Positions 1 to 7,955 of a DNA stretch of 64,000 bases are shown here, in pieces. Origin of the DNA: an uncultured bacterium. Its GTDB lineage: Bacteria; Pseudomonadota; Gammaproteobacteria; Burkholderiales; Burkholderiaceae_C. The number at the start of each line of letters is the position of its first letter. Position 1 is the stretch's first letter. The stretch is from contig CAIYQZ010000038.1 in the NCBI GenBank assembly GCA_903928495.1, forward strand, positions 1 to 64,000. Direction: 5' to 3'. The translations under genes and the position numbers were made by a program. The notes beneath the pieces are model-generated. The model saw only the letters and a list, made by a program, of their open reading frames with translations. It had not been told where the DNA came from and ran no database searches.

Positions 1-133
1 CGTCTGCAGTCTGCCAAGGGACCCCCTACAAGGGCGAAATGCCCTTGTCTGAGACCCGAAACGCACCGAATTCTTCATCATGTGGAATTTCTCGCCTCAG
101 TGCCCAGCGTCAACCGTGTTTTGAACACCATCC
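1..133. mobile_element. Possible right end of another IS5-type element, cut by window edge
   Basis: The last 16 bases or so (about 118-133) closely resemble the right terminus of the complete IS5-type element at 1321-1338: both read TTTG, two bases, then ACACCATCC, and both are followed by CTAA. The remaining sequence has no convincing reading frame and only weak resemblance to the non-coding 3' part of the neighbouring element (both contain CGTCTGCA). I infer the end of a second, diverged IS copy in tandem. It could also be unrelated host DNA that resembles the terminus by chance. Confidence 0.35.
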
Positions 134-137
134 CTAA

Positions 138-1338
138 GGAACATGTTCAAAACTCTGCATTCAGCCTGAGTGAGGCACGCAAATTGCGGTTGTTTTTGGT
201 ATGAAGCAACAAGACCTTGGCCTTGATCTGAGTAAGCGGCGCACCCGCAAGATGGAGCTGCTGGAGTTGATGGACAGCGTTGTGCCGTGGCCTGAACTGG
301 TGGCCATGCTCACGGCAGTGGCTCCTGTCAAACCCACAGGCCGTCCGCCCTTTGCTCACGAGACCATGCTGCGCCTGCACCTGCTGCAGCAACTCTTTGG
401 GCTGAGCGACTTCGCCATGGAAGAGGCCCTGTTCGAGACGCCGCTGTACCGTGACTTTGCTGGCTTGGATGCCAACGCCAGGCTTCCCGATCGGGTCAGC
501 ATCTTGCGGTTTCGCCACCTGCTGGAAAAGCACAAGCTGGCCCAGCAATTCTTCGACACCGTCAACGCCATGCTCAAGGCCCGAGGCTTGATGCTGCACA
601 GCGGCACCGTGATCGACGCCACCATCATCGCAGCGCCGAGCTCGACCAAGAACAGCAGCGGCAAACGCGATCCTGAGATGCACCAGACCAAAAAAGGCAA
701 CCAGTGGCATCACGGCATGAAAGGCCATGCTGGTGTGGATGCCGATTCCGGGCTGGTACACAGCGTGACGACCACTGCCGCCAATGCGCACGACGTTACC
801 CAAGCCAGTGAGCTGCTGCACGGAGAGGAAACGGATGTCTTTGCCGACTCGGGCTACCGAGGAGTTGAAAAGAGGGAAGAAATCCAAGTCAAGCACCCGG
901 ATGTGAACTGGCACATCGCCGTGATGCCGGGCAAGCGCAAAGCCATGGACAAGAGCACTCCGATGGGAGCCATCCTGGAGCTGTTGGAAAAGACAAAAGC
1001 CCGTATCAGGGCCAAGGTCGAGCATCCGTTTCGGGTGATCAAGCGCCAGTTCGGGTACACCAAGGTGCGCTACCGTGGGTTGTCCAAGAACACGGCTCAG
1101 CTGTACACGCTGTTCATGCTGTCCAATCTTTGGATGGTGAGAAAGCGCTGCCCGGGAGGCTTGGCGGAATGAGTGCGTCTGCAAACGGCCAAAAAGGGCA
1201 AAAGGCCGAAATCGCAAGCGAAAACTGCACGGAATCGAGGCCAAGAGCGTTGAATTCATCGAGATTGACACAGCCATTTCCGTCACGCGGGATTCATTCG
1301 ATCAAGATAGCTTTGGCAATGAGTTTGGGACACCATCC
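138..1338 (+). mobile_element. IS5-family insertion sequence, apparently complete
   Basis: The element is about 1.2 kb and holds one transposase gene. Its left end (138-155) is GGAACATGTTCAAAACTC and its right end read inward is GGATGGTGTCCCAAACTC, matching at 13 of 18 positions. The 4-base sequence CTAA flanks both sides (134-137 and 1339-1342), which fits the YTAR-type target duplication usual for IS5-group elements. The transposase is uninterrupted, so the copy may be active. The right-hand CTAA overlaps the first bases of the adjoining IS3-type element. Confidence 0.75.
201..1172 (+). CDS. IS5-family DDE transposase
   Basis: The 323-residue protein is a full-length IS5-type transposase. 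An N-terminal domain (about residues 10-110) has the family pattern for DNA binding, with PTGRPPF and LLQQLFGLSD. The catalytic RNase H-like core follows: the first Asp in VIDATII (about residue 139), the second Asp in ADSGYRG (about 215), and the Glu in KVEHPFRVIKRQFG near residue 273. All three acidic residues are present. It starts with ATG about 60 bases inside the left terminus, as expected for a single-gene element. It catalyses cut-and-paste movement of the element. Long frames on the opposite strand are shadows. Confidence 0.9.
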   Translation: MKQQDLGLDLSKRRTRKMELLELMDSVVPWPELVAMLTAVAPVKPTGRPPFAHETMLRLHLLQQLFGLSDFAMEEALFETPLYRDFAGLDANARLPDRVSILRFRHLLEKHKLAQQFFDTVNAMLKARGLMLHSGTVIDATIIAAPSSTKNSSGKRDPEMHQTKKGNQWHHGMKGHAGVDADSGLVHSVTTTAANAHDVTQASELLHGEETDVFADSGYRGVEKREEIQVKHPDVNWHIAVMPGKRKAMDKSTPMGAILELLEKTKARIRAKVEHPFRVIKRQFGYTKVRYRGLSKNTAQLYTLFMLSNLWMVRKRCPGGLAE

Positions 1339-1375
1339 CTAACCCCCAAAAATTGGACAAACTTCAAGGTGTTCC

Positions 1376-1894
1376 ATGAAGAAGTATCAAACAGAGTTCA
1401 AGCTGGAAGTCGTCAAGAGCTTTCTGGCTGGTGAGGGTGGAGCAAAGCTGCTTGCGCGACGGTGGTCGTTGCCCGAGGAGAAGATCCGCAGTTGGGTGAG
1501 CCACTACCGCCTGCACGGCATTGACGGTTTGCGCCCCAAGCGCAGCGCGTACAGTGCGCAGTTCAAGCTGCAGGTGCTGTCCCATCAGGATCGTGAACAG
1601 CTTTCAAGCCGCCAGGTAGCGGCGATCTACGACATTCGCAATCCAAACAAGGTGGTGGTCTGGCGACGCAAACTCGATGAAGGCGGCGTGGAGGCCCTTG
1701 TAACCAGGAAACAAGGGCGCACCAATATCAAGCCAGAACGATGCTGCCCCGCGCCGCCGAGCACGGTCATCGCAGATTCGGCGCAGACCCTGCGTGAAGA
1801 GAACTCGCGACTGCGCGCGGAGGTCGCGTACCTAAAAAAATTGCACGCCTTGATCCGGGCGAAGAGATCAGCTGCGCCGACAAAGCGCGTCTGA
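1376..1894 (+). CDS. IS3-family transposase OrfA
   Basis: The 172-residue OrfA has two helix-turn-helix segments: residues 1-50 (KYQTEFKLEVVKSFLAG, then SLPEEKIRSWVSHY) and about 60-105 (YSAQFKLQVLSH, then NKVVVWRRKLDEGG). A short leucine-rich coil near the end (LREENSRLRAEVAYLKKL) probably mediates multimerisation. This is the IS150-type layout. It binds the terminal inverted repeats. The frame ends just before orfB, which lies in the -1 frame. A run of seven A at 1834-1840 inside LKK would allow ribosomes to slip into orfB. Confidence 0.88.
   Translation: MKKYQTEFKLEVVKSFLAGEGGAKLLARRWSLPEEKIRSWVSHYRLHGIDGLRPKRSAYSAQFKLQVLSHQDREQLSSRQVAAIYDIRNPNKVVVWRRKLDEGGVEALVTRKQGRTNIKPERCCPAPPSTVIADSAQTLREENSRLRAEVAYLKKLHALIRAKRSAAPTKRV
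1834..1840 (+). promoter_or_regulatory. A7 slippery site for -1 frameshift (OrfAB)
   Basis: Seven consecutive A lie in the orfA codons AAA AAA. A -1 slip here continues as KK-IARLDPGEE and runs without a stop into orfB. This is the established way in which IS3-family elements make the OrfAB transposase. The site is seen in the sequence; its use is inferred. Confidence 0.6.
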
Positions 1895-1902
1895 TCACCG
1901 GG

Positions 1903-2733
1903 TTGAGGCGTCACCACAAACTGGCGGACCTGTTGCAGGTGGCAGGCCTTGCCCGCAGCACGTTTTACTACCAATGCCACGCGATCCTGCGGACCGAACA
2001 GCAGAGCGACATGGAACTCAAAATCCGCGCCGTCTATGACGAACACAAGGGTCGCTACGGCTACAGACGCATCACGGCAGCGCTGTGTAGGTCAATGGCA
2101 GAGCCCGTGAACCACAAATGCGTACAGCGCCTGATGCAAACGATGGGACTGCGCGCGTTGATTCGGGCGAGGAAGCGCTTCCGGCATGTCCCAAGCATCA
2201 GCGATGTGCACGTGCCCAATGTCCTGCAGCGCGACTTCTTCGCGGAGGCTCCCAACCAGAAGTGGGTGACCGATGTCACCGAATTCAACGTGCACGGGCA
2301 GAAGCTCTATCTGTCAGCCTGCATGGACCTTTACAACGGAGAGATCATCGCGCACCGCATGGCAAGGCGGCCTGTGTTCGACCTGGTGTCTGACACGCTT
2401 CAGGAGGCCCTGGCGCGCTCAGCATGTGCCTTTGAACTGATTGTGCATTCAGATCAAGGTTGGCACTACAAGATGCAGCCGTACCGAGCATTGCTCGCGT
2501 TTCACGGAGTCAGACAGAGCATGAGTCGCAGAGGGAACTGCTTTGACAACGCGGTGATCGAGAGCTTCTTCGGCACGCTCAAGGCCGAGTACTACCATCT
2601 TGAGACGCATGACGGCATCGCGGCACTCGAAGCGGGCGTGCACGATTACATCCGCTACTACAACCATGAGCGCATCAAGCTCGGATTGCAAGGACTCAGC
2701 CCGGTGGTTTACCGGCTGAGAAACACCGCCTGA
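1903..2733 (+). CDS. IS3-family transposase OrfB (DDE integrase core)
   Basis: The open frame shown begins at a TTG, but the functional product is probably OrfAB made by slippage at 1834-1840, because the frame is open upstream to that point. A short N-terminal helical segment with HHKLADLLQVAGLARSTFYY precedes the retroviral-type integrase core. The catalytic residues are Asp in WVTDVTEF, Asp in VHSDQGWHY and Glu in AVIESFFGTLK, and all are present. The C-terminus YNHERIKLGLQGLSP is typical of the family. About 276 residues is normal length and no disabling mutation is seen. Confidence 0.88.
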   Translation: MRRHHKLADLLQVAGLARSTFYYQCHAILRTEQQSDMELKIRAVYDEHKGRYGYRRITAALCRSMAEPVNHKCVQRLMQTMGLRALIRARKRFRHVPSISDVHVPNVLQRDFFAEAPNQKWVTDVTEFNVHGQKLYLSACMDLYNGEIIAHRMARRPVFDLVSDTLQEALARSACAFELIVHSDQGWHYKMQPYRALLAFHGVRQSMSRRGNCFDNAVIESFFGTLKAEYYHLETHDGIAALEAGVHDYIRYYNHERIKLGLQGLSPVVYRLRNTA

Positions 2734-2769
2734 TTGGCGGGATCTCAACTGTCCAACTTTTGGGGGTCA

Positions 2770-3028
2770 GTTCAAATCCGGGGCGGTTCACCACTTCTGA
2801 GCGGTACTGAATCGGGTACAGGGGCAGTTGAACCCGAACTTCCACTTTTGATTGGTACGTCTACAGGGGGCAGGTCAAAATCAGCGGAATTGGTTGTAAC
2901 ATTCATGTCGGATTCCTTTTATTTGGGTGAAGACCTTATCCCCACGCCCATGAAATCAAGAGCGCGACTCCTGCACAAACAAGCGGAGTAGTACATCCCA
3001 TCATTGAGTGCGACCAACGCAAAGTCAA
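2770..3028. mobile_element. Terminus remnant of a third IS, then upstream region of the chemoreceptor gene
   Basis: Bases 2854-2877 are a 24-base terminus that, read on the minus strand, begins TGACCTGCCCCCTGTAGACG, the style of some IS3-family ends. It is an exact inverted copy of 7248-7271. A second, degenerate version (TCAACTGCCCCTGTAC on the minus strand) lies at about 2816-2832. The body of this element would lie to the left and has been lost at the IS150-like element. Bases 2878-3028 hold no gene I can support and presumably contain the promoter of the chemoreceptor gene, though no clear -35/-10 pair stands out. Confidence 0.45.
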
Positions 3029-4678
3029 ATGATCCTTTTCAGCACCCTTCGTATCGGTGTCAAACTGGCCGCCAGCTTTAGTGCAGTCATTTTCATCTTC
3101 GTGGCAGTGGCCATCACTGCCGGTGTGGTTACCAGCCGCTTGGCTGAGGCCGATCAATGGAACGTGCACACCCACAAGGTGCTGAACACGGGCGACGGCA
3201 TGCTGAAGTCCATGATCAACATGGAAACTGGCGCCCGCGGCTTCCTGCTCGCTGGTGACGAAAAATTTCTGGAGCCCTTCGTGGCTGGTAAAAAGGCCTT
3301 CACCAGCAGCTGGGACGCCGCCAAGAAGCTGACTTCGGATAACAAAGAGCAGCAGGCGCGCTTGGAGAATATGAAAAAGCGCAGCGATGAATTCGTGGCT
3401 GTGGCCGACAGCATGATCGCCATGCGCAAGGAAGTCACCGGCGGCCAGGTCACGATGGACGCCTTGGTGGCCGAGTTTGGCAAGGCGCGCGACAAGGCAG
3501 CGATGGATGGCTTCCGCGAATTGGCGGCCGCCTTCGACGACGCCGAACGCAAGCTGCTGGGCATACGTGCACAGACGGCCGACGGCTTGCGAAGCCTCAG
3601 CAGCGCGGTGCTCTTGTTCGGCACCTTGCTTGCCACGGGCCTGTCTGCGCTGTTTGCCTCCCTGGTGAGCAAGGCCATCACCCGGCCGATGCAAAAGGCG
3701 GTAGAGGTTGCCGACGCCATTGGCGAGGGAGACCTGACCAGCCGAATGGAAACCGGTGGCAAGGACGAAGTCGGCCAACTGTTGCGCGCACTGGACAAGA
3801 TGCAAGCCAGACTGGGGCGCACCGTGAGCCAGGTGCGCAGCATCTCCGAAAGCGTGGCCACTGCCAGCGGCCAGATTGCGCAGGGCAACGAGGACTTGTC
3901 CAGTCGCACGGAACAACAAGCCAGTGCACTGGAACAAACCTCAGCGACGATGGAAGAGTTGGGAACCAACGTGCGCAACAATTCCGAGAGAGCGCAGCAA
4001 GCCAATCAACTGGCCAAGGGCGCCACGGAAGTGGCCACACAGGGCGGAAACGTGGTCAACCAGGTGGTGACGACGATGCGCAGCATCAACGACAGCAGCC
4101 GCAAGATTGGCGACATCATCGGCGTCATTGACAGCATTGCTTTCCAGACCAACATCCTGGCGCTGAACGCCGCCGTCGAAGCTGCCCGCGCTGGCGAACA
4201 GGGCCGCGGCTTCGCGGTGGTGGCCTCGGAGGTGCGAAGCCTGGCACAGCGCAGCGCTGACGCTGCAAAGGAAATCAAGACGCTCATCGGTCGCAGCGTC
4301 GATCAGGTGGAACAAGGCACGGTCCTGGTCGACCGGGCCGGCCAGACCATGGTCGAGATCGTGAGTTCGATCCAGCGAGTCAGCGACATTGTGGCCGAAA
4401 TCACCGCTGCCAGCGTGGAGCAGAGCTCAGGCGTGCAACAGGTGGGGGAGGCTGTGAACCAAATGGACCAGGCGACGCAGCAAAACGCCGCGCTGGTCGA
4501 AGAGAGTGCCGCGGCTGCTAACAGCCTGCGCAACCAGGCACAACAACTGGTGGAGGCCTTTGCGGTGTTCAATTTGGCACCAGGTGGCGAAGTCCTGGAT
4601 ATGGTCCAGGCAAGTGCGCGAGCCACAAATGTCAGAAGTGGCGAGCGCGCCGCAACCCCGCACAAGCCAGAAGCGTGA
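3029..4678 (+). CDS. Methyl-accepting chemotaxis protein with CHASE3-like sensor
   Basis: A transmembrane chemoreceptor of about 549 residues. TM1 spans residues 10-32. A periplasmic four-helix domain of CHASE3 type follows, with [20 protein letters not shown] near residue 65. TM2 lies at about 189-212, followed by a HAMP linker and a long cytoplasmic coiled coil. The conserved signalling tip ([19 protein letters not shown], near residue 372) contacts CheA/CheW. No C-terminal pentapeptide for methyltransferase docking is seen. I prefer ATG at 3029; an in-frame GTG at 3008 is possible. The ligand is unknown. No other chemotaxis gene is nearby, so it is an orphan receptor in an IS-rich region. 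Confidence 0.9.
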   Translation: MILFSTLRIGVKLAASFSAVIFIFVAVAITAGVVTSRLAEADQWNVHTHKVLNTGDGMLKSMINMETGARGFLLAGDEKFLEPFVAGKKAFTSSWDAAKKLTSDNKEQQARLENMKKRSDEFVAVADSMIAMRKEVTGGQVTMDALVAEFGKARDKAAMDGFRELAAAFDDAERKLLGIRAQTADGLRSLSSAVLLFGTLLATGLSALFASLVSKAITRPMQKAVEVADAIGEGDLTSRMETGGKDEVGQLLRALDKMQARLGRTVSQVRSISESVATASGQIAQGNEDLSSRTEQQASALEQTSATMEELGTNVRNNSERAQQANQLAKGATEVATQGGNVVNQVVTTMRSINDSSRKIGDIIGVIDSIAFQTNILALNAAVEAARAGEQGRGFAVVASEVRSLAQRSADAAKEIKTLIGRSVDQVEQGTVLVDRAGQTMVEIVSSIQRVSDIVAEITAASVEQSSGVQQVGEAVNQMDQATQQNAALVEESAAAANSLRNQAQQLVEAFAVFNLAPGGEVLDMVQASARATNVRSGERAATPHKPEA

Positions 4679-4843
4679 GCCGCCCACAACCCAAGCAGCC
4701 TCGGCAACTCTCGCAAAGCCGGTCCTGGTGGCCGAGTCCATCGAACTAGTTGTGAAACGTCAAGAGGTTGTTTCTTGACGAGCCGAGTCTGGAGATGGGC
4801 GGCAGGCTGCCGATGGCGCTGTGGGGTCGACAATGAGGGCAGG

Positions 4844-5830
4844 TCAGATGATTTCCAAATGACCAGCCTTGTCAGAACCCACACGCTGAATTCGGCCTTG
4901 CTCACGCAGCAACTTGAGGTGGCGTTTGATGGTTTTGTCCGTCACGCTCAGCGTCAGGGCCATCTTCTGCGCCGTCACCTTGGGTTGGGCGCGCACCAAC
5001 GTCAAGATGTTGGCAGCAAGTTCATTTACAAGGACATTTGAAGGGACATTTGCTGATGCATCGTCCACCGTGCGCGTCGCCACGTCGATGTATTGGTAAA
5101 GCGAGTTGGCAATCGCATCGAGCATGAAGTCAATGAACGGACGGCAGTCCACCGTTGCACTCGCATGCAAATCCTGCAACGCCTTGTAACACAGCGCTTG
5201 GTTGTGGTGCACCAGTGTTTCAGTCGGCATCCAGGCGAACAGCGGGTTCCAGGGCGACAAAACCAACGTCTGGCACAACCGTCCAATTCGGCCATTGCCA
5301 TCGCGAAATGGGTGGATGTACTACAGCCGGTAGTGCACGGCAGAACTGATGATTAGAGGGTGCGCTTCGCTGGCTTGGCCCCATGCCAGCAACTGTTCCA
5401 CCAGTGTGCGGGCACTTGCGCTGACAACGCCCCACGGTGCAGCAGGGTGCCGTCGCTGCCCAACACGGCCACACCGCCCGTTCGAAACTGGCCCGAGCCG
5501 CCGATCAGCGCATCCGTCAGGTGTGCGTGTTCCTGCGACAGGCTGGCGACCGACCACGGGTCGTGGTTTAGCATCTCGCCATAGGCGTTCCAGGCGTTTT
5601 GCACCTCCCGAATGTCCTTGGACGGCCCCCAAACCGGTTTGCCGTTGATGACACTCGGTCACCTGATCGAGAAGGAGCTGGTTGCCATCAATGGCCGTGG
5701 ACGCGTGAATTGACAAAATGCGGTTGCGCTGCCGCAGTCGGCCACGCGCTGTTTGGATTTGACGAGATTCATGTGCTGGAAGTTTGCTGTCTGCGCAAAG
5801 TGGACATCGCCGCATTGTCAGCCATGACAT
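4844..5830 (-). pseudogene. Fic/DOC-family AMP-transferase gene, broken by two frameshifts and a stop
   Basis: Reading the minus strand across frames gives a near-complete Fic protein. The N-terminal segment ends ILSIHASTAIDGNQL. A single-base change near 5656 shifts the frame to a middle part with VWGPSKDIREVQNAWNAYGE. A second shift lies near 5410-5430. A TAG at 5321-5323 falls two residues before the intact catalytic motif HPFRDGNGRIGR. The last 144 codons (4844-5278) are open and end in a winged-helix-like segment (AQKMALTLSVTDKTIKRHLK). Intact relatives transfer AMP or similar groups to protein hydroxyls. The native start is uncertain because the first codons do not resemble the family. 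Confidence 0.75.
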
Positions 5831-5844
5831 TCACCCCCTGTGCT

Positions 5845-6026
5845 GCGCCGCTGAACGAGCGGCAAGTCAAAGTGCCACACCGCTGCTGGACGGCAAGCTG
5901 ACCAGCAGCAAATGGGCGGCACTGGCCGAGTGCCCGCCCGACACCGCCCGGCGAAACGTTTCAAGCCTGCTGGCGCGTAGTTTGCTGCTGAAAACCGAAG
6001 GTGGTGGGCGCAACAGGCATCAATAG
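5845..6026 (+). pseudogene. 3' fragment of a second Fic-family gene
   Basis: The plus strand encodes LNERQVKV and, after a frame change near 5885, LLDGKLTSSKWAALAECPPD, then RNVSSLLARSLLLKTEGGGR and a TAG stop. This is the C-terminal winged-helix tail common in DUF4172-type Fic proteins. The catalytic part is missing. It lies back to back with the N-terminal side of the other Fic relic, so two unrelated Fic genes have decayed in the same spot. Confidence 0.55.
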
Positions 6027-6078
6027 CGGCATGATGTCCAGCACGGGGGCAAGATGTGCTGGATACGCACGAAATTGC

Positions 6079-6486
6079 TCACCCGCCTCCACTCCAGTCC
6101 ATCAGTACCTTTCCACCCACTGCCGCTGCGGCGCTGACGCAAGTGCCCCACGCCATGTCCATCAGCGACAACCCCACGGGCCATTGCCGCAGGGTGGCCA
6201 GGTTGGTCAGGTCGTAGGTGGCGTAAGCAAAAAAGCCGAACAAGGCTGCCATGCCCGCCGTTTTTCCCCAGCCCGGCGCAGGGCCAGCGGGTTCCACCGC
6301 AAACACCACCAGGCCCAGTGCAAACAGCGCATAAAACAGCACTGCTACAGGCACATTGGGTTTGTTTGCCATTAGGTGCCCAATGCCCTGCTGGTACAGC
6401 GGCTTGGCAATGACGCCCAGCCACAGCAGGTCCAAAGCCACCATGACAAGCAATGTGCCGGTGTAGGCGGACAGCAACCGGGTCAT
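6079..6486 (-). CDS. DUF2177-family membrane protein
   Basis: A 135-residue protein with about four membrane helices: residues 7-28, 45-64, 78-97 and 106-127. The DUF2177 signatures are DLLWLGVIAKPLYQ near the first helix and FFAYATYDLTNLATLRQWP before the last. The biochemical function is unknown. Its ATG overlaps the stop of the upstream stress-protein gene (ATGA at 6483-6486), which suggests translational coupling in one operon. Confidence 0.8.
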   Translation of the reverse strand: MTRLLSAYTGTLLVMVALDLLWLGVIAKPLYQQGIGHLMANKPNVPVAVLFYALFALGLVVFAVEPAGPAPGWGKTAGMAALFGFFAYATYDLTNLATLRQWPVGLSLMDMAWGTCVSAAAAVGGKVLMDWSGGG

Positions 6487-7017
6487 GGGCTCAAAGCGCT
6501 GATGGGCGCGGGCGCGGGGGTCGACAAGCCGGTGTGGCTGCCGTGCTCGCCCATGGCCACGGGCTTGCCCGCAATGACCGAGGCGATGACGCCGAACGCA
6601 CGCACCATCATGCTGCCGTGCCCGTCCCAGTAGTCGGCGGCATCGGGAACAAACTTCAGCAACGCCAGGTTGTTTGAGTCAGGGCCTTCGGAAAACCAGG
6701 GCTTGGCCAGCGGCGTCCACAGCCGCTTGATGCCTTCGCGGTCGGTGGTGATTTCAATGTGGCCCGACAACGATACGTAGGCCCCGTGTGCCGTGTCAAC
6801 GAAGCAGAGGTTGGCCACGTCCAAGCACTCCACCTTGGAGGACCGCTGGTCTGTGAGAAACCACAAAGCGCCCTGCTCATCCATTTCCAGCGCAGCCATG
6901 GGGCGGCTGGCCATGGCGTCGTCGGCCTGCATGGTGGTCATGCATGGCGATGGGAATGCCCTCGATCAACTTTGCAATGTGGGTGAACTCAGGTCGAGAT
7001 TGGGTGGCAATTTTCAT
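6483..7017 (-). pseudogene. General stress protein 26-like (pyridoxamine-phosphate-oxidase fold), N-terminal frameshift
   Basis: The open frame 6483-6941 (152 residues) has the split-barrel flavin-binding pattern of general stress protein 26: ASRPMAALEMDEQGALWFLT, then HGAYVSLSGHIEIT and FVPDAADYWDG. The family N-terminus is found one frame away, starting at ATG 7017: MKIATQSRPEFTHIAKLIEG then IPIAM. The two halves would join if one base were removed from CATGCATG at about 6939-6946. Either the gene is broken, or translation begins at 6941 without the first helix, or this is a sequencing error. Relatives bind FMN or FAD; their substrates are poorly known. Confidence 0.65.
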
Positions 7018-7452
7018 GTTGAACCTATTTGGCTTGGGTGGGTACGGCAGGCCATGGTCGGCGCCCGGCACCTGCCAGGTCTGTGCGCGGACCCACGTTG
7101 AATTCATGAAAACATAGGCTCGGTTTGGCCAGCAAGGCACCGGCAAATGCCAGGCAATGCCTGGCTTTGTTGGGTGTGATGAGTTGTGATGGCCCGTTGT
7201 CGCCCTTCCAGAACGCGTACAGACGGGACGATGTGGCGCAATCGTTGTGACCTGCCCCCTGTAGACGTACCCACCAGTAGTGGAGATCCGGGAGATGGTT
7301 AACCGCACCAAGCCCCGGGCAGAGCCCACGTCAAGCGCCAAGCGGGGCGAATGCGCACCTGAAGCTGGCCATGTGTGCCGGCAAACCCAATGGGTCGCGC
7401 GGGAGCTGTTGGGCTTGATGCGGGTAGAGTGAGTCACACACCGAAACACGTA
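7018..7452. other. Gap with inverted IS terminus (7248-7271) and small open frame
   Basis: Bases 7149-7165 form a palindrome, GCCAGGCAATGCCTGGC. Bases 7248-7271 are a perfect inverted copy of the 24-base terminus at 2854-2877 and here point so that an element body would lie to the right. A 45-codon frame begins at ATG 7295 behind GGGAG and ends at 7432. I do not recognise its product, and it may be the start of a truncated IS gene. No other gene is supported in this stretch. Confidence 0.5.
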
Positions 7453-7953
7453 ATGCGCCACCCTGACATCACCTTTCGTGCATACAGACCGACCGACCTC
7501 GACGCGTGCCTGGACATATTCGCCAGCAATGTTCCCGGCTGCTTTGCTGAAGCTGAGCGCGCAGAGTTCGCATCGTTTTTGAGTGCCCATGGCAGCACAT
7601 ACCTGGTGGTGGAAACAGGCGGGGCCATTGCTGCCTGCGGAGGCAGCAGGTTGCAGGGTGAAACCGGTCGGCTTTGCTGGGGCATGGTGGCCCGGTCACA
7701 CCAGGGGGCTGCTATTGGCACGGCTTTGCTGGTACACCGGCTTGACGATCTGTTTTGCCGCCAGCCAAAGGTTCTTGAGGTGGGTATCGACACCAGCCAG
7801 CACACCGCCGGGTTCTTTGAGCGCTTCGGCTTCACAACCCGGCAGGTGACGCCTGACGGTTTCGCCAAAGGCATCGATTGTGTGGCGATGGCGCTGCGCC
7901 GTGAGAACTGGCTGGCCACCCGTCGGTGGGTTTCAGGTGAAGAGGCTTGCTGA
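7453..7953 (+). CDS. GNAT-family N-acetyltransferase
   Basis: A 166-residue acetyltransferase. The N-terminal strand-helix pattern FRAYRPTDLDACLDIF is typical. The acetyl-CoA binding motif A appears as VARSHQGAAIGTALL near residues 81-95. A C-terminal motif with TAGFFERFGFTTRQVTPDGF marks the usual final strands. I chose the ATG at 7453 because upstream residues do not fit the fold. The acceptor substrate cannot be predicted. It stands alone, convergent with the DnaJ-like gene at a 2-base gap. Confidence 0.8.
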   Translation: MRHPDITFRAYRPTDLDACLDIFASNVPGCFAEAERAEFASFLSAHGSTYLVVETGGAIAACGGSRLQGETGRLCWGMVARSHQGAAIGTALLVHRLDDLFCRQPKVLEVGIDTSQHTAGFFERFGFTTRQVTPDGFAKGIDCVAMALRRENWLATRRWVSGEEAC

Positions 7954-7955
7954 CT

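Larger units (their letters stand above)
1340..2769 (+). mobile_element. IS3-family (IS150-like) insertion sequence
   Basis: The element is about 1.43 kb with two overlapping frames, orfA and orfB. The left end is TAACCCCCAAAAATTGGACA (1340-1359). The right end (2750-2769) read inward is TGACCCCCAAAAGTTGGACA, a match at 18 of 20 positions. The second base of the left end (A rather than G) lies in the CTAA that borders the neighbouring IS5-type element. I see no short target duplication at the two ends. Both frames are intact and a slippery A-run suits programmed frameshifting, so transposition could still be possible. Confidence 0.8.

Noticed and set aside
147-1286. Long minus-strand open frame across the IS5-type transposase
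   Set aside because: It mirrors the transposase codons, has no recognisable domain, and the plus-strand frame has complete catalytic residues.
2936-4005. Minus-strand open frames opposite the chemoreceptor gene
   Set aside because: They are shadows of a high-GC coding strand; composition is odd (many His, Gln, Ser) and no family pattern is present.
4758-4780. Inverted repeat CGTCAAG/CTTGACG after the chemoreceptor gene as a terminator
   Set aside because: The stem is only 7 bp with a 9-base loop and no T-run follows on either strand.
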